37,538 bases of DNA, from positions 1-37,538 of the forward strand of contig DVDV01000380.1 of the NCBI GenBank assembly GCA_015296075.1, given 5' to 3'. The notes beneath the pieces were generated by a model that saw nothing but the letters and a program-made list of their open reading frames with translations, did no database searches and had not been told where the DNA came from. Shown one piece after another: positions 6,885 to 15,400 of this stretch (position 1 is the first letter of the stretch; each line of letters begins with the position of its first letter). A program made the translations under genes and the position numbers. Source of the stretch: Leptolyngbyaceae cyanobacterium M33_DOE_097 (GTDB lineage: Bacteria > Cyanobacteriota > Cyanobacteriia > Leptolyngbyales > Leptolyngbyaceae).

Positions 6885-8600
6885 GTGAACCTCTCTGACG
6901 TGCGATCGCACTTTTTTTCATTCACTAAACAATTGCATCTCCAAGGGTGGGTGAGAAATGCAATTCTCAGCTTGTTAGTTGTTTGTGTTGTGATTGGGGT
7001 TTTCTGTCGCTTCGTCAACCTTGATCGCAAGCTCTACTGGCACGATGAAAACTTCACCTCAATGCGCATTTCTGGCTACCACGAAGCTCAGGTCGTGCAA
7101 GCGATTCGCGATGCGGGCATTGTGGACATGGCTTACATCAAGCAGTTTCAGGAGCCAAATCCAGAGCGAAATGTGACTGACACAATTAAGGCGTTGACTA
7201 TTGATGGCCCCCAGCATCCCCCGTTGTATTACTCAATGGCCCATTATTGGGTCAGGCTGTTTGGTGGTTCTGTAACGTCGGCACGCGCCTTTCCGGCTGT
7301 GATCAGCTTGTTCGCCTTGCCTGCAATGTATTGGCTGTTGTGGGAATTGTTTCAAGCGCCGCTGGTCGGGGTGATTGGCGTCATATTTATGGCGGTTTCG
7401 CCGTTTCATGTGCTTTATGCGCAAGAGTCGCGCCAGTATAGCCTCTGGACGGTTCTGATTTTGGTGGCTGGGGCTGCTCTCGTGCGAGCGATGCGATCGC
7501 GCCAGCCAAGCCACTGGTTAATTTATGCCATCAGTCAGGCGGCCTTACTCTACACCACAGCCCTTTCACTGTTTGTCGTGTTTAGTAATGGCGTCTACGC
7601 ACTCCTTCGGGAAAGAGGCCGTTTGACTCAACCGTTTCGGCAGTTTTTGGTGGCTGCCGCCCTCGGTTTTGTGGCTTTTCTACCCTGGTTTTATGTGCTA
7701 GTTACCAATCGCGGGCAAGTCAACGACACGCTAAATTTCGGGGCAGAGAAGTGGTCGATCAATGTCGGTGATATTCTCAAAAGCTTGATCCGCCTGCCGG
7801 GGCGCATCTTCTTTGACCTAAATTTGAATACTGGCGATCCGGCTATTTTCACCCTCGTGCAACGGTTGTTTACGCCTGCGGCGCTTTTACTAACTGCTTA
7901 CGCATTTTTCTACCTGATTCGCAAAACTAATCGTCAGGTGTGGCTGTTTCCTGTAACTCTGACAGGCGTTTACGGTGGGTTGATGCTGCTGCAAGACTTG
8001 CTTGCTCGCGGTCAGGGGGGCGGTGGTTCAACAATGCCGCGCTATATGATTCCTTGCTTTGTCGGTATTCAAGTTGCGATCGCCTACTTGTTGGGGCAAC
8101 AACTTTCCACTACGAATACCCCCGTTTCGCAGCGTCGGTTTGGGCTTGGCAGAAAGTTTTGGCAAGGTGTGTTTGCCGTTTTGCTAACAGCCAGTGTGGC
8201 TAGCTCTTTTGTGACTACTCAAGCCCAAGTCTGGTGGTCAAAAGGCTCGATTGGCTTAAAAGCGATTTACCCAACAGCCGATTACATCAACCAAACTCAA
8301 AACCCACTGCTACTCAGTGATGCAGTCAGTTGGGACTTGTTGATGATGAGCTATTTGCTTAAACCAGAGACAAAAGTGTTGGCTAAACCCATCTGCTATG
8401 TCTGTCAATTGGAGCCAGAGCCGAATTTTGAACCTGATCTCGCGCAATTGATGCAAGACTTTGGGACAGTTTTCATCTTTCCTGAGCCAACCAAGCCTTT
8501 TATGCAATGGTTAGAAACGCAGCCTTACCGGGTTGAGCGCGTGCCGATGGGCGATCGCGTTGCGCCCAATATCGTGCTGCTAAAACTTCTGCCTAAATAG
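6885..8600 (+). CDS. Membrane glycosyltransferase, GT39/ArnT-like (PMT family)
   Basis: A 571-residue polytopic membrane protein of the GT-C fold, which uses a lipid-linked sugar donor to glycosylate proteins, lipids or polysaccharides on the outer side of the membrane. After the first transmembrane helix (about residues 24-44) comes WHDENF with the acidic pair Asp54-Glu55, the catalytic position in this fold. HPPLYYSMAHYWVRLFG is the usual family motif in the first loop. About ten further hydrophobic helices follow, and a C-terminal soluble part ends near KLLPK. It starts with GTG 6885, with GGAG about ten bases upstream. It stands alone, without sugar-synthesis neighbours, so the acceptor cannot be inferred. 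Confidence 0.88.
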   Translation: MNLSDVRSHFFSFTKQLHLQGWVRNAILSLLVVCVVIGVFCRFVNLDRKLYWHDENFTSMRISGYHEAQVVQAIRDAGIVDMAYIKQFQEPNPERNVTDTIKALTIDGPQHPPLYYSMAHYWVRLFGGSVTSARAFPAVISLFALPAMYWLLWELFQAPLVGVIGVIFMAVSPFHVLYAQESRQYSLWTVLILVAGAALVRAMRSRQPSHWLIYAISQAALLYTTALSLFVVFSNGVYALLRERGRLTQPFRQFLVAAALGFVAFLPWFYVLVTNRGQVNDTLNFGAEKWSINVGDILKSLIRLPGRIFFDLNLNTGDPAIFTLVQRLFTPAALLLTAYAFFYLIRKTNRQVWLFPVTLTGVYGGLMLLQDLLARGQGGGGSTMPRYMIPCFVGIQVAIAYLLGQQLSTTNTPVSQRRFGLGRKFWQGVFAVLLTASVASSFVTTQAQVWWSKGSIGLKAIYPTADYINQTQNPLLLSDAVSWDLLMMSYLLKPETKVLAKPICYVCQLEPEPNFEPDLAQLMQDFGTVFIFPEPTKPFMQWLETQPYRVERVPMGDRVAPNIVLLKLLPK

Positions 8601-8697
8601 CTGGGGCTTTCATTACCTTTGTTTCGATCCGTCAAACGCGGGTTTGTCTGCTTACGCCATAATGGAAGCAGAGGACATTAAGAAACGTATCTTTGAC

Positions 8698-9606
8698 ATG
8701 GCAGATCAGCTTATTCGCGCAACAGCAGCTGGCGGCGGAATCCGGGTTGTGGGTGCAATCACAACAGACTTAACCGAGGAGGCCAGACAGCGCCATCATC
8801 TCTCTTATGTGGCAACTGCCGCTTTAGGAAGAACGATGACGGCTGGTTTATTGCTGGCTTCTAGCATGAAGCAACGCGGTTCGAGAGTAAATATTCGGCT
8901 TAAGGGCGATGGGCCACTTGGTACGGTGATGGCCGATGCCGGGTTAGATGGCACGGTTCGCGGTTATGTTGAGCATCCTCAAGTCGAGTTAGACCCAACT
9001 CAGGGTGGCAAGCTGGATGTTGGTGCCGCCGTTGGCCAGACCGGATATGTCTACGTGGTGCGTGATGTGGGCTATGGTTATCCTTACTCCAGCACGGTTG
9101 AGCTAGTTTCGGGTGAAGTTGGCGAAGACATCGCGAATTATCTCGTCTCGTCAGAACAGACGCCTTCTGCGTTGATGCTTGGTGTTTTTGTCGATCCGGC
9201 GGGGGTGACGTCTGCGGGTGGCATGCTTGTTCAAATTCTGCCAAAAGCGGCGCAAGACCTTGCTTTGATTGAGTTGTTAGAGTCACGTTTGGTCAGTCTG
9301 GCAGGCTTTTCGACCCTGCTACGAGAAGGTCGAACCCTGACTGACATCTTTCAACAAATTTTGGGTGATGTTGGGTTGACGATTTTTCCCGATCATTTAC
9401 CTCTCCGCTTCCATTGCAGTTGCTCGCGCGATCGCGTGCTGAGTGCCTTAAAGCTATTTAGCATTTCAGAGCTAGAAGAAATGCGTGAGGAAGATGGGGG
9501 GGCTGAGGCAACCTGCCAATTTTGCAACAATGTCTATCGTGCCGATCGCGCCGATTTACAAGACCTGATTCGCGAAATTCGCTCGGATGCAGCCTTAATG
9601 AATTGA
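8698..9606 (+). CDS. hslO: Hsp33 redox-regulated chaperone
   Basis: Hsp33 is a cytosolic holdase that is activated when oxidation of its C-terminal cysteines releases zinc and unfolds the linker. From ATG 8698 the product has 302 residues. MADQLIRATAAGGGIRVVGAI is the expected N-terminus, RHHLSYVATAALGRTMTAGLLLASSMK and RGYVEHP are family signatures, and the zinc cysteines are a CxC (Cys240, Cys242) and a CxxC (Cys273, Cys276). The frame stays open to TTG 8644, with another ATG at 8662. I chose 8698 because homologues begin there, although no strong ribosome binding site supports any of the three. It follows the glycosyltransferase gene by about 100 bases. Confidence 0.95.
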   Translation: MADQLIRATAAGGGIRVVGAITTDLTEEARQRHHLSYVATAALGRTMTAGLLLASSMKQRGSRVNIRLKGDGPLGTVMADAGLDGTVRGYVEHPQVELDPTQGGKLDVGAAVGQTGYVYVVRDVGYGYPYSSTVELVSGEVGEDIANYLVSSEQTPSALMLGVFVDPAGVTSAGGMLVQILPKAAQDLALIELLESRLVSLAGFSTLLREGRTLTDIFQQILGDVGLTIFPDHLPLRFHCSCSRDRVLSALKLFSISELEEMREEDGGAEATCQFCNNVYRADRADLQDLIREIRSDAALMN

Positions 9607-9690
9607 TGCCTGACGGTAGAGGTGGAGTTGAGCGATTCAGCGCTACAAGCAGAATGGCCTTTTCCACCCACCAGTGTGGGAATTTAATTC

Positions 9691-9715
9691 TGAGATAGAA
9701 TTCTCATTTATGAGA
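9691..9715. promoter_or_regulatory. Three-half-site inverted repeat upstream of the HEAT-repeat gene
   Basis: TGAGA (9691-9695), TCTCA (9702-9706) and TGAGA (9711-9715) alternate in the same order as the half-sites at the two ends of the window, but each gap is one base longer. The inner part, TTCTCAT-TT-ATGAGAA (9701-9716), is a perfect inverted repeat and could also fold as a small hairpin. It lies about 100 bases upstream of a TATAAT box. An operator role is a guess. Confidence 0.3.
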
Positions 9716-9813
9716 AACTTCGTTAAACCTTCAAATTGGCTTAGAAAGTAGCAATTTAGCAGTTCGTAGGCTCAGATCGGCGGCACTTCTTCCACGCAAG
9801 ATAGTGCAGAGTT

Positions 9814-9819
9814 TATAAT
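9814..9819 (+). promoter_or_regulatory. Candidate -10 box of the HEAT-repeat gene
   Basis: A perfect TATAAT lies 30 bases before the GTG start at 9849 and would give a short leader with AAAGG at 9836-9840 as ribosome binding site. There is no good -35 at the standard distance, so activation by another factor or a weak promoter is possible. Confidence 0.45.
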
Positions 9820-9848
9820 TTTTGTAACTTTTCGCAAAGGTAATTGCC

Positions 9849-10520
9849 GTGAGTGAAATCAATTTGCAAGATATTGCAACGCAGCTAGACAGTGACAGCA
9901 CGAAAGACCGAATGATTGCCCTAGCCTCTCTTCGCAACGTACCTGCGGAAAGTGCTGTGCCACTCATCAAAAAAGTGCTGAATGATGAGAGCCTCCAAAT
10001 CCGCTCGATGGCTGTATTTGCTTTGGGAATCAAGCAAACCGAAGAAAGCTTTCCAATCTTGCTCAACATTCTAGAGACTGAGAAAGACTACGGAATTCGG
10101 GCAGATGCGGCGGGTGCCCTCGGCTACCTAGAAGACCCCCGTGGGTTTGAACCCTTAATTCGTGCTTTTTACGAAGACACAGATTGGCTTGTGCGCTTTA
10201 GTGCAGCGGTGGCACTCGGAAACTTAAAAGACCCACGGGCTTATGATGCGCTGATTCAAGCGTTAGAGAGCGATGAAGTGATTTTGCATCAGGCGGCGAT
10301 CGCGGCTCTGGGAGAAATCAAAGCAATTGAGTCGGTCGATGCCATTCTCAAATTTGCTCAGGCAGAAGATTGGTTGGTGCGGCAACGCCTCGCTGAGGCA
10401 CTTGGTAACTTGCCTAGCCCTAAGAGTGTTTCAGCACTGAAGTTCCTTGCTAAAGATAGCCATCCGCAAGTATCCGAAGCCGCAAAAATTTCACTAGAGC
10501 GCTTAGGCGAATTGGTTTAA
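9849..10520 (+). CDS. HEAT-repeat protein of the NblB/CpcE-like (PBS lyase repeat) family
   Basis: The 223-residue protein is built almost entirely from about six HEAT repeats of some 31 residues, each with the pattern of a paired helix ending in AAxALGxL or similar: RSMAVFALGIK, RADAAGALGYL, RFSAAVALGNL, HQAAIAALGEI and RQRLAEALGNL. These PBS-lyase-type repeats occur in CpcE/F bilin lyases and in NblB, which helps detach bilins or dismantle phycobilisomes. Length and an acidic character resemble NblB, but its N-terminus differs from the NblB sequences I recall, so I give no symbol. The GTG start has AAAGG eight bases upstream. No phycobiliprotein gene is nearby. Confidence 0.85.
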   Translation: MSEINLQDIATQLDSDSTKDRMIALASLRNVPAESAVPLIKKVLNDESLQIRSMAVFALGIKQTEESFPILLNILETEKDYGIRADAAGALGYLEDPRGFEPLIRAFYEDTDWLVRFSAAVALGNLKDPRAYDALIQALESDEVILHQAAIAALGEIKAIESVDAILKFAQAEDWLVRQRLAEALGNLPSPKSVSALKFLAKDSHPQVSEAAKISLERLGELV

Positions 10521-10630
10521 GCCTTGATGGTTATTTCATACCAAAAATTGATAGTCGATGCTTTTACTTCTAGCTTTGATTGATTAACAGTCATCATTGT
10601 GTTCGTTCACTGTAAAACACCTCAAATTAG

Positions 10631-10649
10631 CTTTTTTTGGTAAAAAAAG
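10631..10649. repeat. Perfect T/A inverted repeat
   Basis: CTTTTTTT (10631-10638), GGT, AAAAAAAG (10642-10649) is a perfect 8-3-8 inverted repeat 110 bases after the HEAT-repeat gene. It is too weak to be a normal terminator stem but may mark transcription end on either strand. Confidence 0.5.
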
Positions 10650-10688
10650 TTAAACCAATATGAAATTCCTTCGATGAACGCCCAGCCT

Positions 10689-10772
10689 GATGAAAACTGA
10701 TGTGAGGTTTGCTCAGGCGTGAACAGCGTGAGCATCAAGTTCTGTCAGTTCGTCTGGATGAGCGTTTTCATC
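10689..10772 (+). promoter_or_regulatory. Nested inverted repeats in the leader of the DUF937 gene
   Basis: GATGAAAAC (10689-10697) can pair with GTTTTCATC (10764-10772), and inside that GCTCA (10711-10715) can pair with TGAGC (10729-10733). This could give a structured 5' leader ending 29 bases before the start codon. No known riboswitch family is recognised. Confidence 0.3.
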
Positions 10773-10801
10773 GTACTTTCAGTGAATAAGGAGCATACAG
10801 C

Positions 10802-11320
10802 ATGGGACTTTTCTTTGAAGTTTTGAGTGCTATTAATAACCCCAATCAACAGGCCAATGTTGACCAACTCAGTGGAGTTATGAGCGCCATTCAGCAGCTA
10901 TCCGCTAGCAATGGCATTCAGCCAAGTGCCATGCAAGGTGCTGTTTCTGCTTTGGGTGGTGCTTTACAACCGGTTTTGAAACAGCAAGCGGCTACTGGTG
11001 GATTAGAGGGCTTGGTTTCTCAATTTGCAGGCGGTAACCCTGGGTTAGGGGCATTGTCTTCTCTGTTGACTCCCCAATTGCAGCAAACACTGATTCAAAC
11101 GGTGGCTCAAAAAACAGGGATTAGCAGTGGCGTGATCCAGGCGATGCTGCCGACCTTGCTACCCATTGTGATGGGTGTGCTGGGCATGGGTAAACCAACT
11201 CCAGGGGCGACCGCAAAAAACAATATTTTGGATGCATTCTTAAACCCTGGCCAGCCGGGTGGTGCAGACTTGGGCGATGTGATTAATTTTGCAGGTCGGT
11301 TTCTAAACCCACCTCGCTAG
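10802..11320 (+). CDS. DUF937 family protein (YidB-like)
   Basis: A 172-residue protein rich in Gly, Ala, Gln and Leu, without signal peptide. Alternating hydrophobic helices include MSAIQQLSASNGIQPSAMQGAV, LVSQFAGGNPGLGALSSLLTP, LIQTVAQKTGISSGVIQAMLP and TLLPIVMGVLGMG. This succession, especially the TGI-S--V--MLP-LLP--MG--G motif, is characteristic of DUF937. The family's function is unknown. AAGGAG lies nine bases before the ATG, a strong ribosome binding site. The leader carries nested inverted repeats, and a good terminator follows at 11465-11498. Confidence 0.85.
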   Translation: MGLFFEVLSAINNPNQQANVDQLSGVMSAIQQLSASNGIQPSAMQGAVSALGGALQPVLKQQAATGGLEGLVSQFAGGNPGLGALSSLLTPQLQQTLIQTVAQKTGISSGVIQAMLPTLLPIVMGVLGMGKPTPGATAKNNILDAFLNPGQPGGADLGDVINFAGRFLNPPR

Positions 11321-11464
11321 CTGCCGCGATCGCCAAAGCAGTACTAGACAAATCTAGCTTTCTAGGGTTCTCTATCTGGCGCAATCCCTGAACTTTGCGT
11401 GCAGCCCTTGCTTCTGATTGCTCACGAGTCTTTCTAGACAAATGCTGAAGGCTCTTATCCTCTG

Positions 11465-11498
11465 ACCCCTTCTCTTAAACGATAGGAGAGGGGGTTTT
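11465..11498 (+). terminator. Rho-independent terminator downstream of the DUF937 gene
   Basis: A 12-bp stem (11465-11476 with 11484-11495, including two G-T pairs) surrounds a seven-base loop and is followed by TTTT. The sequence of CCCCTTCTC and GAGAGGGGG arms resembles a hairpin that is repeated in many cyanobacterial genomes, so it may be a repeat acting as terminator. Confidence 0.6.
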
Positions 11499-11584
11499 GC
11501 CTAACTCACGAAGAAAATAAGGGAAAGCTTTCTTGGGCGATCACGCGGCTCAATGGATAGCTGTCGCTAAGTGACGTAGAAGAT

Positions 11585-11633
11585 TGAGTGTGGGAGTGTG
11601 GAGGCGTGAGGGTGGGGGATCGTGAGGGGGCGG
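11585..11633 (+). repeat. G-rich segment with several runs of three to five G
   Basis: The plus strand has GGG, GG, GGG, GGGGG and GGGGG runs in fewer than 50 bases, in an intergenic setting. Such spacing could allow a G-quadruplex, but only base composition supports this. Confidence 0.35.
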
Positions 11634-12564
11634 TCTGAGTGCTCAAGCTAAAGGGAGGGTGACGTTCGACTAAGGTTTAGGCAAAGTCCTTGTACCCTGT
11701 CCTCGCCTAAAAGTGAGCATTCACTCCAATAACTGTCATAGCTTTACTGGGCAAAGCAATTTTGATTATTCATCATAGGTAGAGTTAATCACTGATTGAC
11801 TGATGAAAGAGTTATGTAACTCTAACTTCTGCCAAATCTTTCTATTTTGTTCGCTGGTAGGGGTGCTCTGGGTAATCTGAATATCAATTAGCCAAGCGTT
11901 GTTTGCTGGATTAATGCCCACCCTATTTTTCTCTTTTGAAGAATTTTATTGTTTAGTTTGTGAATCGTTAAGCGGCAACGTGAAAGTCAGCGATTGAAAG
12001 GGATTGAGGGCTAGCACCGGGGTTATCTAAAAAGGGAGGTTCTTAAAGAGTCGTTTAGACAAAATTTCTAAAAAGTTTTGATTAAGTACGGAAACCAATT
12101 TTGTCTGACGTACACAAATTTCAAGAGATTCTGAATTTTTTATCAATTTTGTTTGAAGTTTCTTTTGTTTACTTAAGATGACTCTTTGTAGAATGTTAAT
12201 AAATTAGTGGTTCTCGATTGGTTGAGCAGTATTGCCTTAATTTCTCTGTTTAGCCTTGGTATACAGCTCGTTGTTTCCCAGAAAAATAACTCACTTGATT
12301 TTCAGCGAAAGATTCATTCAATTTAAGGATGTGAATTAAATAATCTTGGTACCTGCAAAATCAGTTAGTTCCGGCTTCATCTACCTGTGATTTAAGTTCG
12401 ATTTTATTGAATTTCTCTGGCTTTACATTCCCCCTGCTTTACAAAGGTTCTCAACAGTCATAAGTATTTTGGGTGCGTAATAACGTTAAACATTATTCTT
12501 GCTGGGAGTAATTTCGGCTGCTTGTAGCTCAAAGTGCGATCGTCGCTTCCAAAACATTTGTGTG

Positions 12565-13065
12565 ATGAAAAAAGAGATAATCGGTTCAGGCAAGGACTTG
12601 GTTGAATTTTCTAGTCCAAGCGAAATCATTTCTCAAGTAAACAGTGGGCAACTGTTGATGGTCAGTAGCCGACGCCGGAATGGGCTGATTCTGTTTAAGC
12701 AGTTTCATGCGGAGTTTGCTGGGCCTGGTGCGGCTGTTGGTGGTTTTTTTGATGTTGATTGTCAACGGGCTTTAGCGGTCGGTGACTTGTCATTGGTCTA
12801 CCCAGAAACGCAAGAAGAGCGAAAGAACGCTTACCTGATTCGACGCCAGTGGATTCGTTTGACTGCTCAACTCACTGAAAATGCAGTGCCCCTGAAGCGG
12901 GCACAGTTGATTCTTGACCAGTTTGAAAACTACTTTCCCCCAGAGGTTGTGGCTCAAATACCCGACGAAGCCTTTGCTTTATTAGTGGGGGTACTGCCGC
13001 AAACAATTCGCATTATTCGACGGGACCCGCAAGACTTAAACTCGCGGATCCGGTTTCGCATCTAG
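12565..13065 (+). CDS. Conserved-looking hypothetical soluble protein
   Basis: The product has 166 residues from ATG 12565 (MKKEIIGSGKDLVEF). The frame is open back to 12499, but those 22 residues include a cysteine cluster and look non-coding. There is no signal peptide or membrane helix. Features are a basic patch, SSRRRNGLILFKQFHAEFAGPG, then an acidic middle part and a helical C-terminus with YFPPEVVAQIPDEAFALLVGVLPQTIRIIRR. It resembles conserved cyanobacterial proteins without a named domain. It is preceded by a long gene-free region and meets the solute-binding protein gene tail to tail with 18 bases between. I do not know its function. Confidence 0.75.
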   Translation: MKKEIIGSGKDLVEFSSPSEIISQVNSGQLLMVSSRRRNGLILFKQFHAEFAGPGAAVGGFFDVDCQRALAVGDLSLVYPETQEERKNAYLIRRQWIRLTAQLTENAVPLKRAQLILDQFENYFPPEVVAQIPDEAFALLVGVLPQTIRIIRRDPQDLNSRIRFRI

Positions 13066-13083
13066 TCTGACTGGCGTAAGGTT

Positions 13084-14763
13084 TTACTGTTTGGCAATTT
13101 CTTCAAACGGGTCAGAGCCAAGCGGGCTAGGTATCCAGCCTGCCAAGCTTGTGCGTTGAGCCAGCAAAGGCTGGGAATGCACGATCGGCAAACGCACGAC
13201 TTCCTGGTGCAAAATTTTATCGACTGTTGAATAGAGGCGGGCACGCTCTGCCTGGTCATTGACTGCTCGCGCCTGGTTGAGTAACTGAATTACTTGCGGA
13301 TTGCTCCAGTTGCCAATGTCATCGGTCGCCCCAGGGCCAAAATGGGCGTAGTAAAAACTATCAGGGTCGCCATAGTCGGCTGTCCAGCCTAGCATGAAAG
13401 CCTGATACCCCGGTTTTTTGCGGCGATCGCTGAGGTAGGCTGCCCAGTCCTTTGTTTGGAGTTTGACGCGAATGCCGACAGTACTCAAATCGGCTGCAAA
13501 GGCTTCGGCGATCGGCTTTGGATTGGGGAAATAGGGACGTGAAACAGGCATGTACCAGAGTTCCAGGTCAAACCCGTTGGCATACCCTGCTTCTGTGAGC
13601 AGTCGTTTAGCGGCTTCGGGGTCGTAGGGGTAGGGTTGCAGGTCTGCCGCTTGTGACCAGGCCAGGGCTGGTGGCGTAAAGTGGGCATCATGTTTGCCTA
13701 AATCGCCCCAAAACGCTTGGACAATAGCCGGACGGTTGATTGCCATCGCGATCGCTTGCCGTACTTTGACATCTGCCAATGGCTTGTAAGAGGGATTTAA
13801 AGCCAAGTAACCCACATTAAACGAGGGGCGCACCAACATTTTGAGGTTGGCATCACTTTCAACCTCTTTCTTTTGATCGGGAGAAAGGTCTACGGTGAAA
13901 TCGATCCGCGAAGCCCGCAATTGAGCGAGTCGGGCGGCTGGATCGGTAATAAAGCGAATAATCGCCTGATTGCTTTTGGGTAGGTCTTTGACCCAGTAGT
14001 TTGGATTTTTGTCCAATACGATGCGATCGCCTGTTACCCATTCTTTAAATAGAAAGGGGCCAGTGCCAACCGCTTGCGCTCCGGGTGTGCCGTAGGCGGC
14101 TCCTGCCTGCTTAACCGCTTCTGGACTGGCAATACCAAAGAAGCCGGCTCCAATGCCATTGGGAAAAGCGGCAAACGGTTGCTTTAACCGAAACTGAACC
14201 GTTGTCGGATTCACAGCCACCACTTCTTCGAGGAGTGAGTTTGGCTCACCCTTGAATCCACCAAAGATCTGCTGCCAAATCTCGTAGGTTTTGCCAGCAT
14301 TACGAAAGCCTTGAGGGTGTTTACGATCCCACCAGCGCTCAACGTTAAACTTCACCGCTGCGGCGTCGAAGGGGGTGCCGTCGTGAAACTTTACGCCTTC
14401 TCGCAGTTTAAACGTCCAGGTTTTGCCGTCAGGGGAAACGGACCACTCCGTTGCTAAGGCGGGCTTCAGTTCGCTTGTTCCTGGCTTGAACTCCAGCAGT
14501 CGGTTGTAGATCTGGTCTTGGGCAATCAGCGAGTTGCCATCTGAAATATTGCCAGGTTCAAGATTGACAGGCTGCCCTGTCGAGCCATAAACGATGGTAT
14601 TTGCAGCGGTGGAGCCTGTATTGCCAGTTGATGCGGCGTCTGGTGCTTTGGTTGGGGTGCTGGCGCAGTTAGCCAGAATGAGCGCTAAACAGAAAACCAG
14701 GATTAGCCTCAACCCTCGCAGATTGAACCCGAAAAACCTCTGAAAAAAATGCGCCTTGGGCAT
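13084..14763 (-). CDS. ABC transporter solute-binding lipoprotein, family 5 (peptide/nickel type)
   Basis: The 559-residue protein belongs to the DppA/OppA/NikA group, which captures peptides, nickel complexes or other small solutes for an ABC importer. A signal sequence ends in the lipobox LANC with lipidated Cys33, followed by a Ser/Thr-rich linker. Family marks are PVNLEPG, IYNRLLEFKPGT, LATEWSVSPDGKTWTFKLREGVKFHDGTPF-type sequence, VRQAIAMAINR and GWTADYGDPDSFYY near the C-terminus. No permease or ATPase gene is adjacent, so it is an orphan whose partner lies elsewhere. The substrate cannot be deduced. Confidence 0.92.
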   Translation of the reverse strand: MPKAHFFQRFFGFNLRGLRLILVFCLALILANCASTPTKAPDAASTGNTGSTAANTIVYGSTGQPVNLEPGNISDGNSLIAQDQIYNRLLEFKPGTSELKPALATEWSVSPDGKTWTFKLREGVKFHDGTPFDAAAVKFNVERWWDRKHPQGFRNAGKTYEIWQQIFGGFKGEPNSLLEEVVAVNPTTVQFRLKQPFAAFPNGIGAGFFGIASPEAVKQAGAAYGTPGAQAVGTGPFLFKEWVTGDRIVLDKNPNYWVKDLPKSNQAIIRFITDPAARLAQLRASRIDFTVDLSPDQKKEVESDANLKMLVRPSFNVGYLALNPSYKPLADVKVRQAIAMAINRPAIVQAFWGDLGKHDAHFTPPALAWSQAADLQPYPYDPEAAKRLLTEAGYANGFDLELWYMPVSRPYFPNPKPIAEAFAADLSTVGIRVKLQTKDWAAYLSDRRKKPGYQAFMLGWTADYGDPDSFYYAHFGPGATDDIGNWSNPQVIQLLNQARAVNDQAERARLYSTVDKILHQEVVRLPIVHSQPLLAQRTSLAGWIPSPLGSDPFEEIAKQ

Positions 14764-15110
14764 AACCGATTGCTGGTGAAGGAGAAAGAAATACGTAGAA
14801 CGTTGTGAAACCTGAAAGCAGCTTGACCTCTAAGTTGATCGCGTGATTGTGACAAGCGAAGCTGCGATATTCAAAGTCTGGCTGCGCTGACGCTGCTTGA
14901 ATGGAAGGGGTAAGCGTAACTGGAACACAGTAAAACGCTGAAGCAAATTTCTAACTGAGTTGGCAGGCGACAATAACAAAGCAAAACCGCGATCGCCCCA
15001 GCTCAGCCCACATAGCCCATATTACTGGTTATCAGAAATTACATGCCCTGCACAAACAAGAATTGGCAGGGCGGATGATAGCGGTTGCTTGGGGCTTTAA
15101 CAGGTTTGCT
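14764..15110. other. Intergenic stretch between two minus-strand transcription units
   Basis: These 347 bases contain no gene. GCCCTGC (15045-15051) and GCAGGGC (15066-15072) form a stem 40 bases past the DUF2470 stop codon, possibly ending that transcript. There is no T-run. The part next to 14763 should hold the promoter of the solute-binding protein gene. Confidence 0.55.
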
Positions 15111-15395
15111 CTAGCCAGCTTGTTGACGGGCTGATCTCACCATCCCAATTAAGGTTTGGTGCGCATCTTCTGAGTCTTGCAATGCGTGGTCAAAAGGAAT
15201 GCGTAAATTTTGGGATTGTCCCTCAATTTGGGCGGCTAAATTCATCCCTTCCGCATCAATTGACAACATTTCGGCACTCGTTGCTGTGGCTGCTTTGCCA
15301 TACACTTTGGCATAAAGCAAAATCGCATCCGCATGATCTTCATTCATGTGTTTGCAGATGCGATCGCTGATTTGGGGGGTAAGAGGGTCTGCCAT
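15111..15395 (-). CDS. DUF2470 domain protein
   Basis: This 94-residue protein consists of a single DUF2470 domain. The marks are RICKHMNEDHADAILLYAKVYG near the N-terminus and the MLSIDAEGMNLAAQ strand. DUF2470 forms the C-terminal part of heme-degrading HugZ-type and other FMN-split-barrel proteins, and cyanobacteria often carry it alone. The HMNEDHAD motif supplies histidines that bind heme or metal in related proteins, so a heme-linked role is possible but not shown. It begins five bases after the stop of the secreted-protein gene (15401-15826) and is surely co-transcribed with it. Confidence 0.88.
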   Translation of the reverse strand: MADPLTPQISDRICKHMNEDHADAILLYAKVYGKAATATSAEMLSIDAEGMNLAAQIEGQSQNLRIPFDHALQDSEDAHQTLIGMVRSARQQAG

Positions 15396-15400
15396 GGGTC

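Larger units (their letters stand above)
11321..12564. other. Gene-free region of more than 1.2 kb
   Basis: I see no supported gene here on either strand; the longest frames are below 60 codons and have no ribosome binding sites. The first part contains a terminator hairpin (11465-11498), a GATAGCTGTCGC sequence also seen near 33788, and a G-rich plus-strand segment (11585-11633). The second part, from about 11740, is distinctly AT-rich. It could hold a non-coding RNA, a long leader for the gene at 12565, or the remains of a lost gene. Confidence 0.6.

Noticed and set aside
11585-11633. The G-rich segment as a confirmed quadruplex
   Set aside because: Only the G runs support it; the spacing is irregular, so it is listed as composition only.
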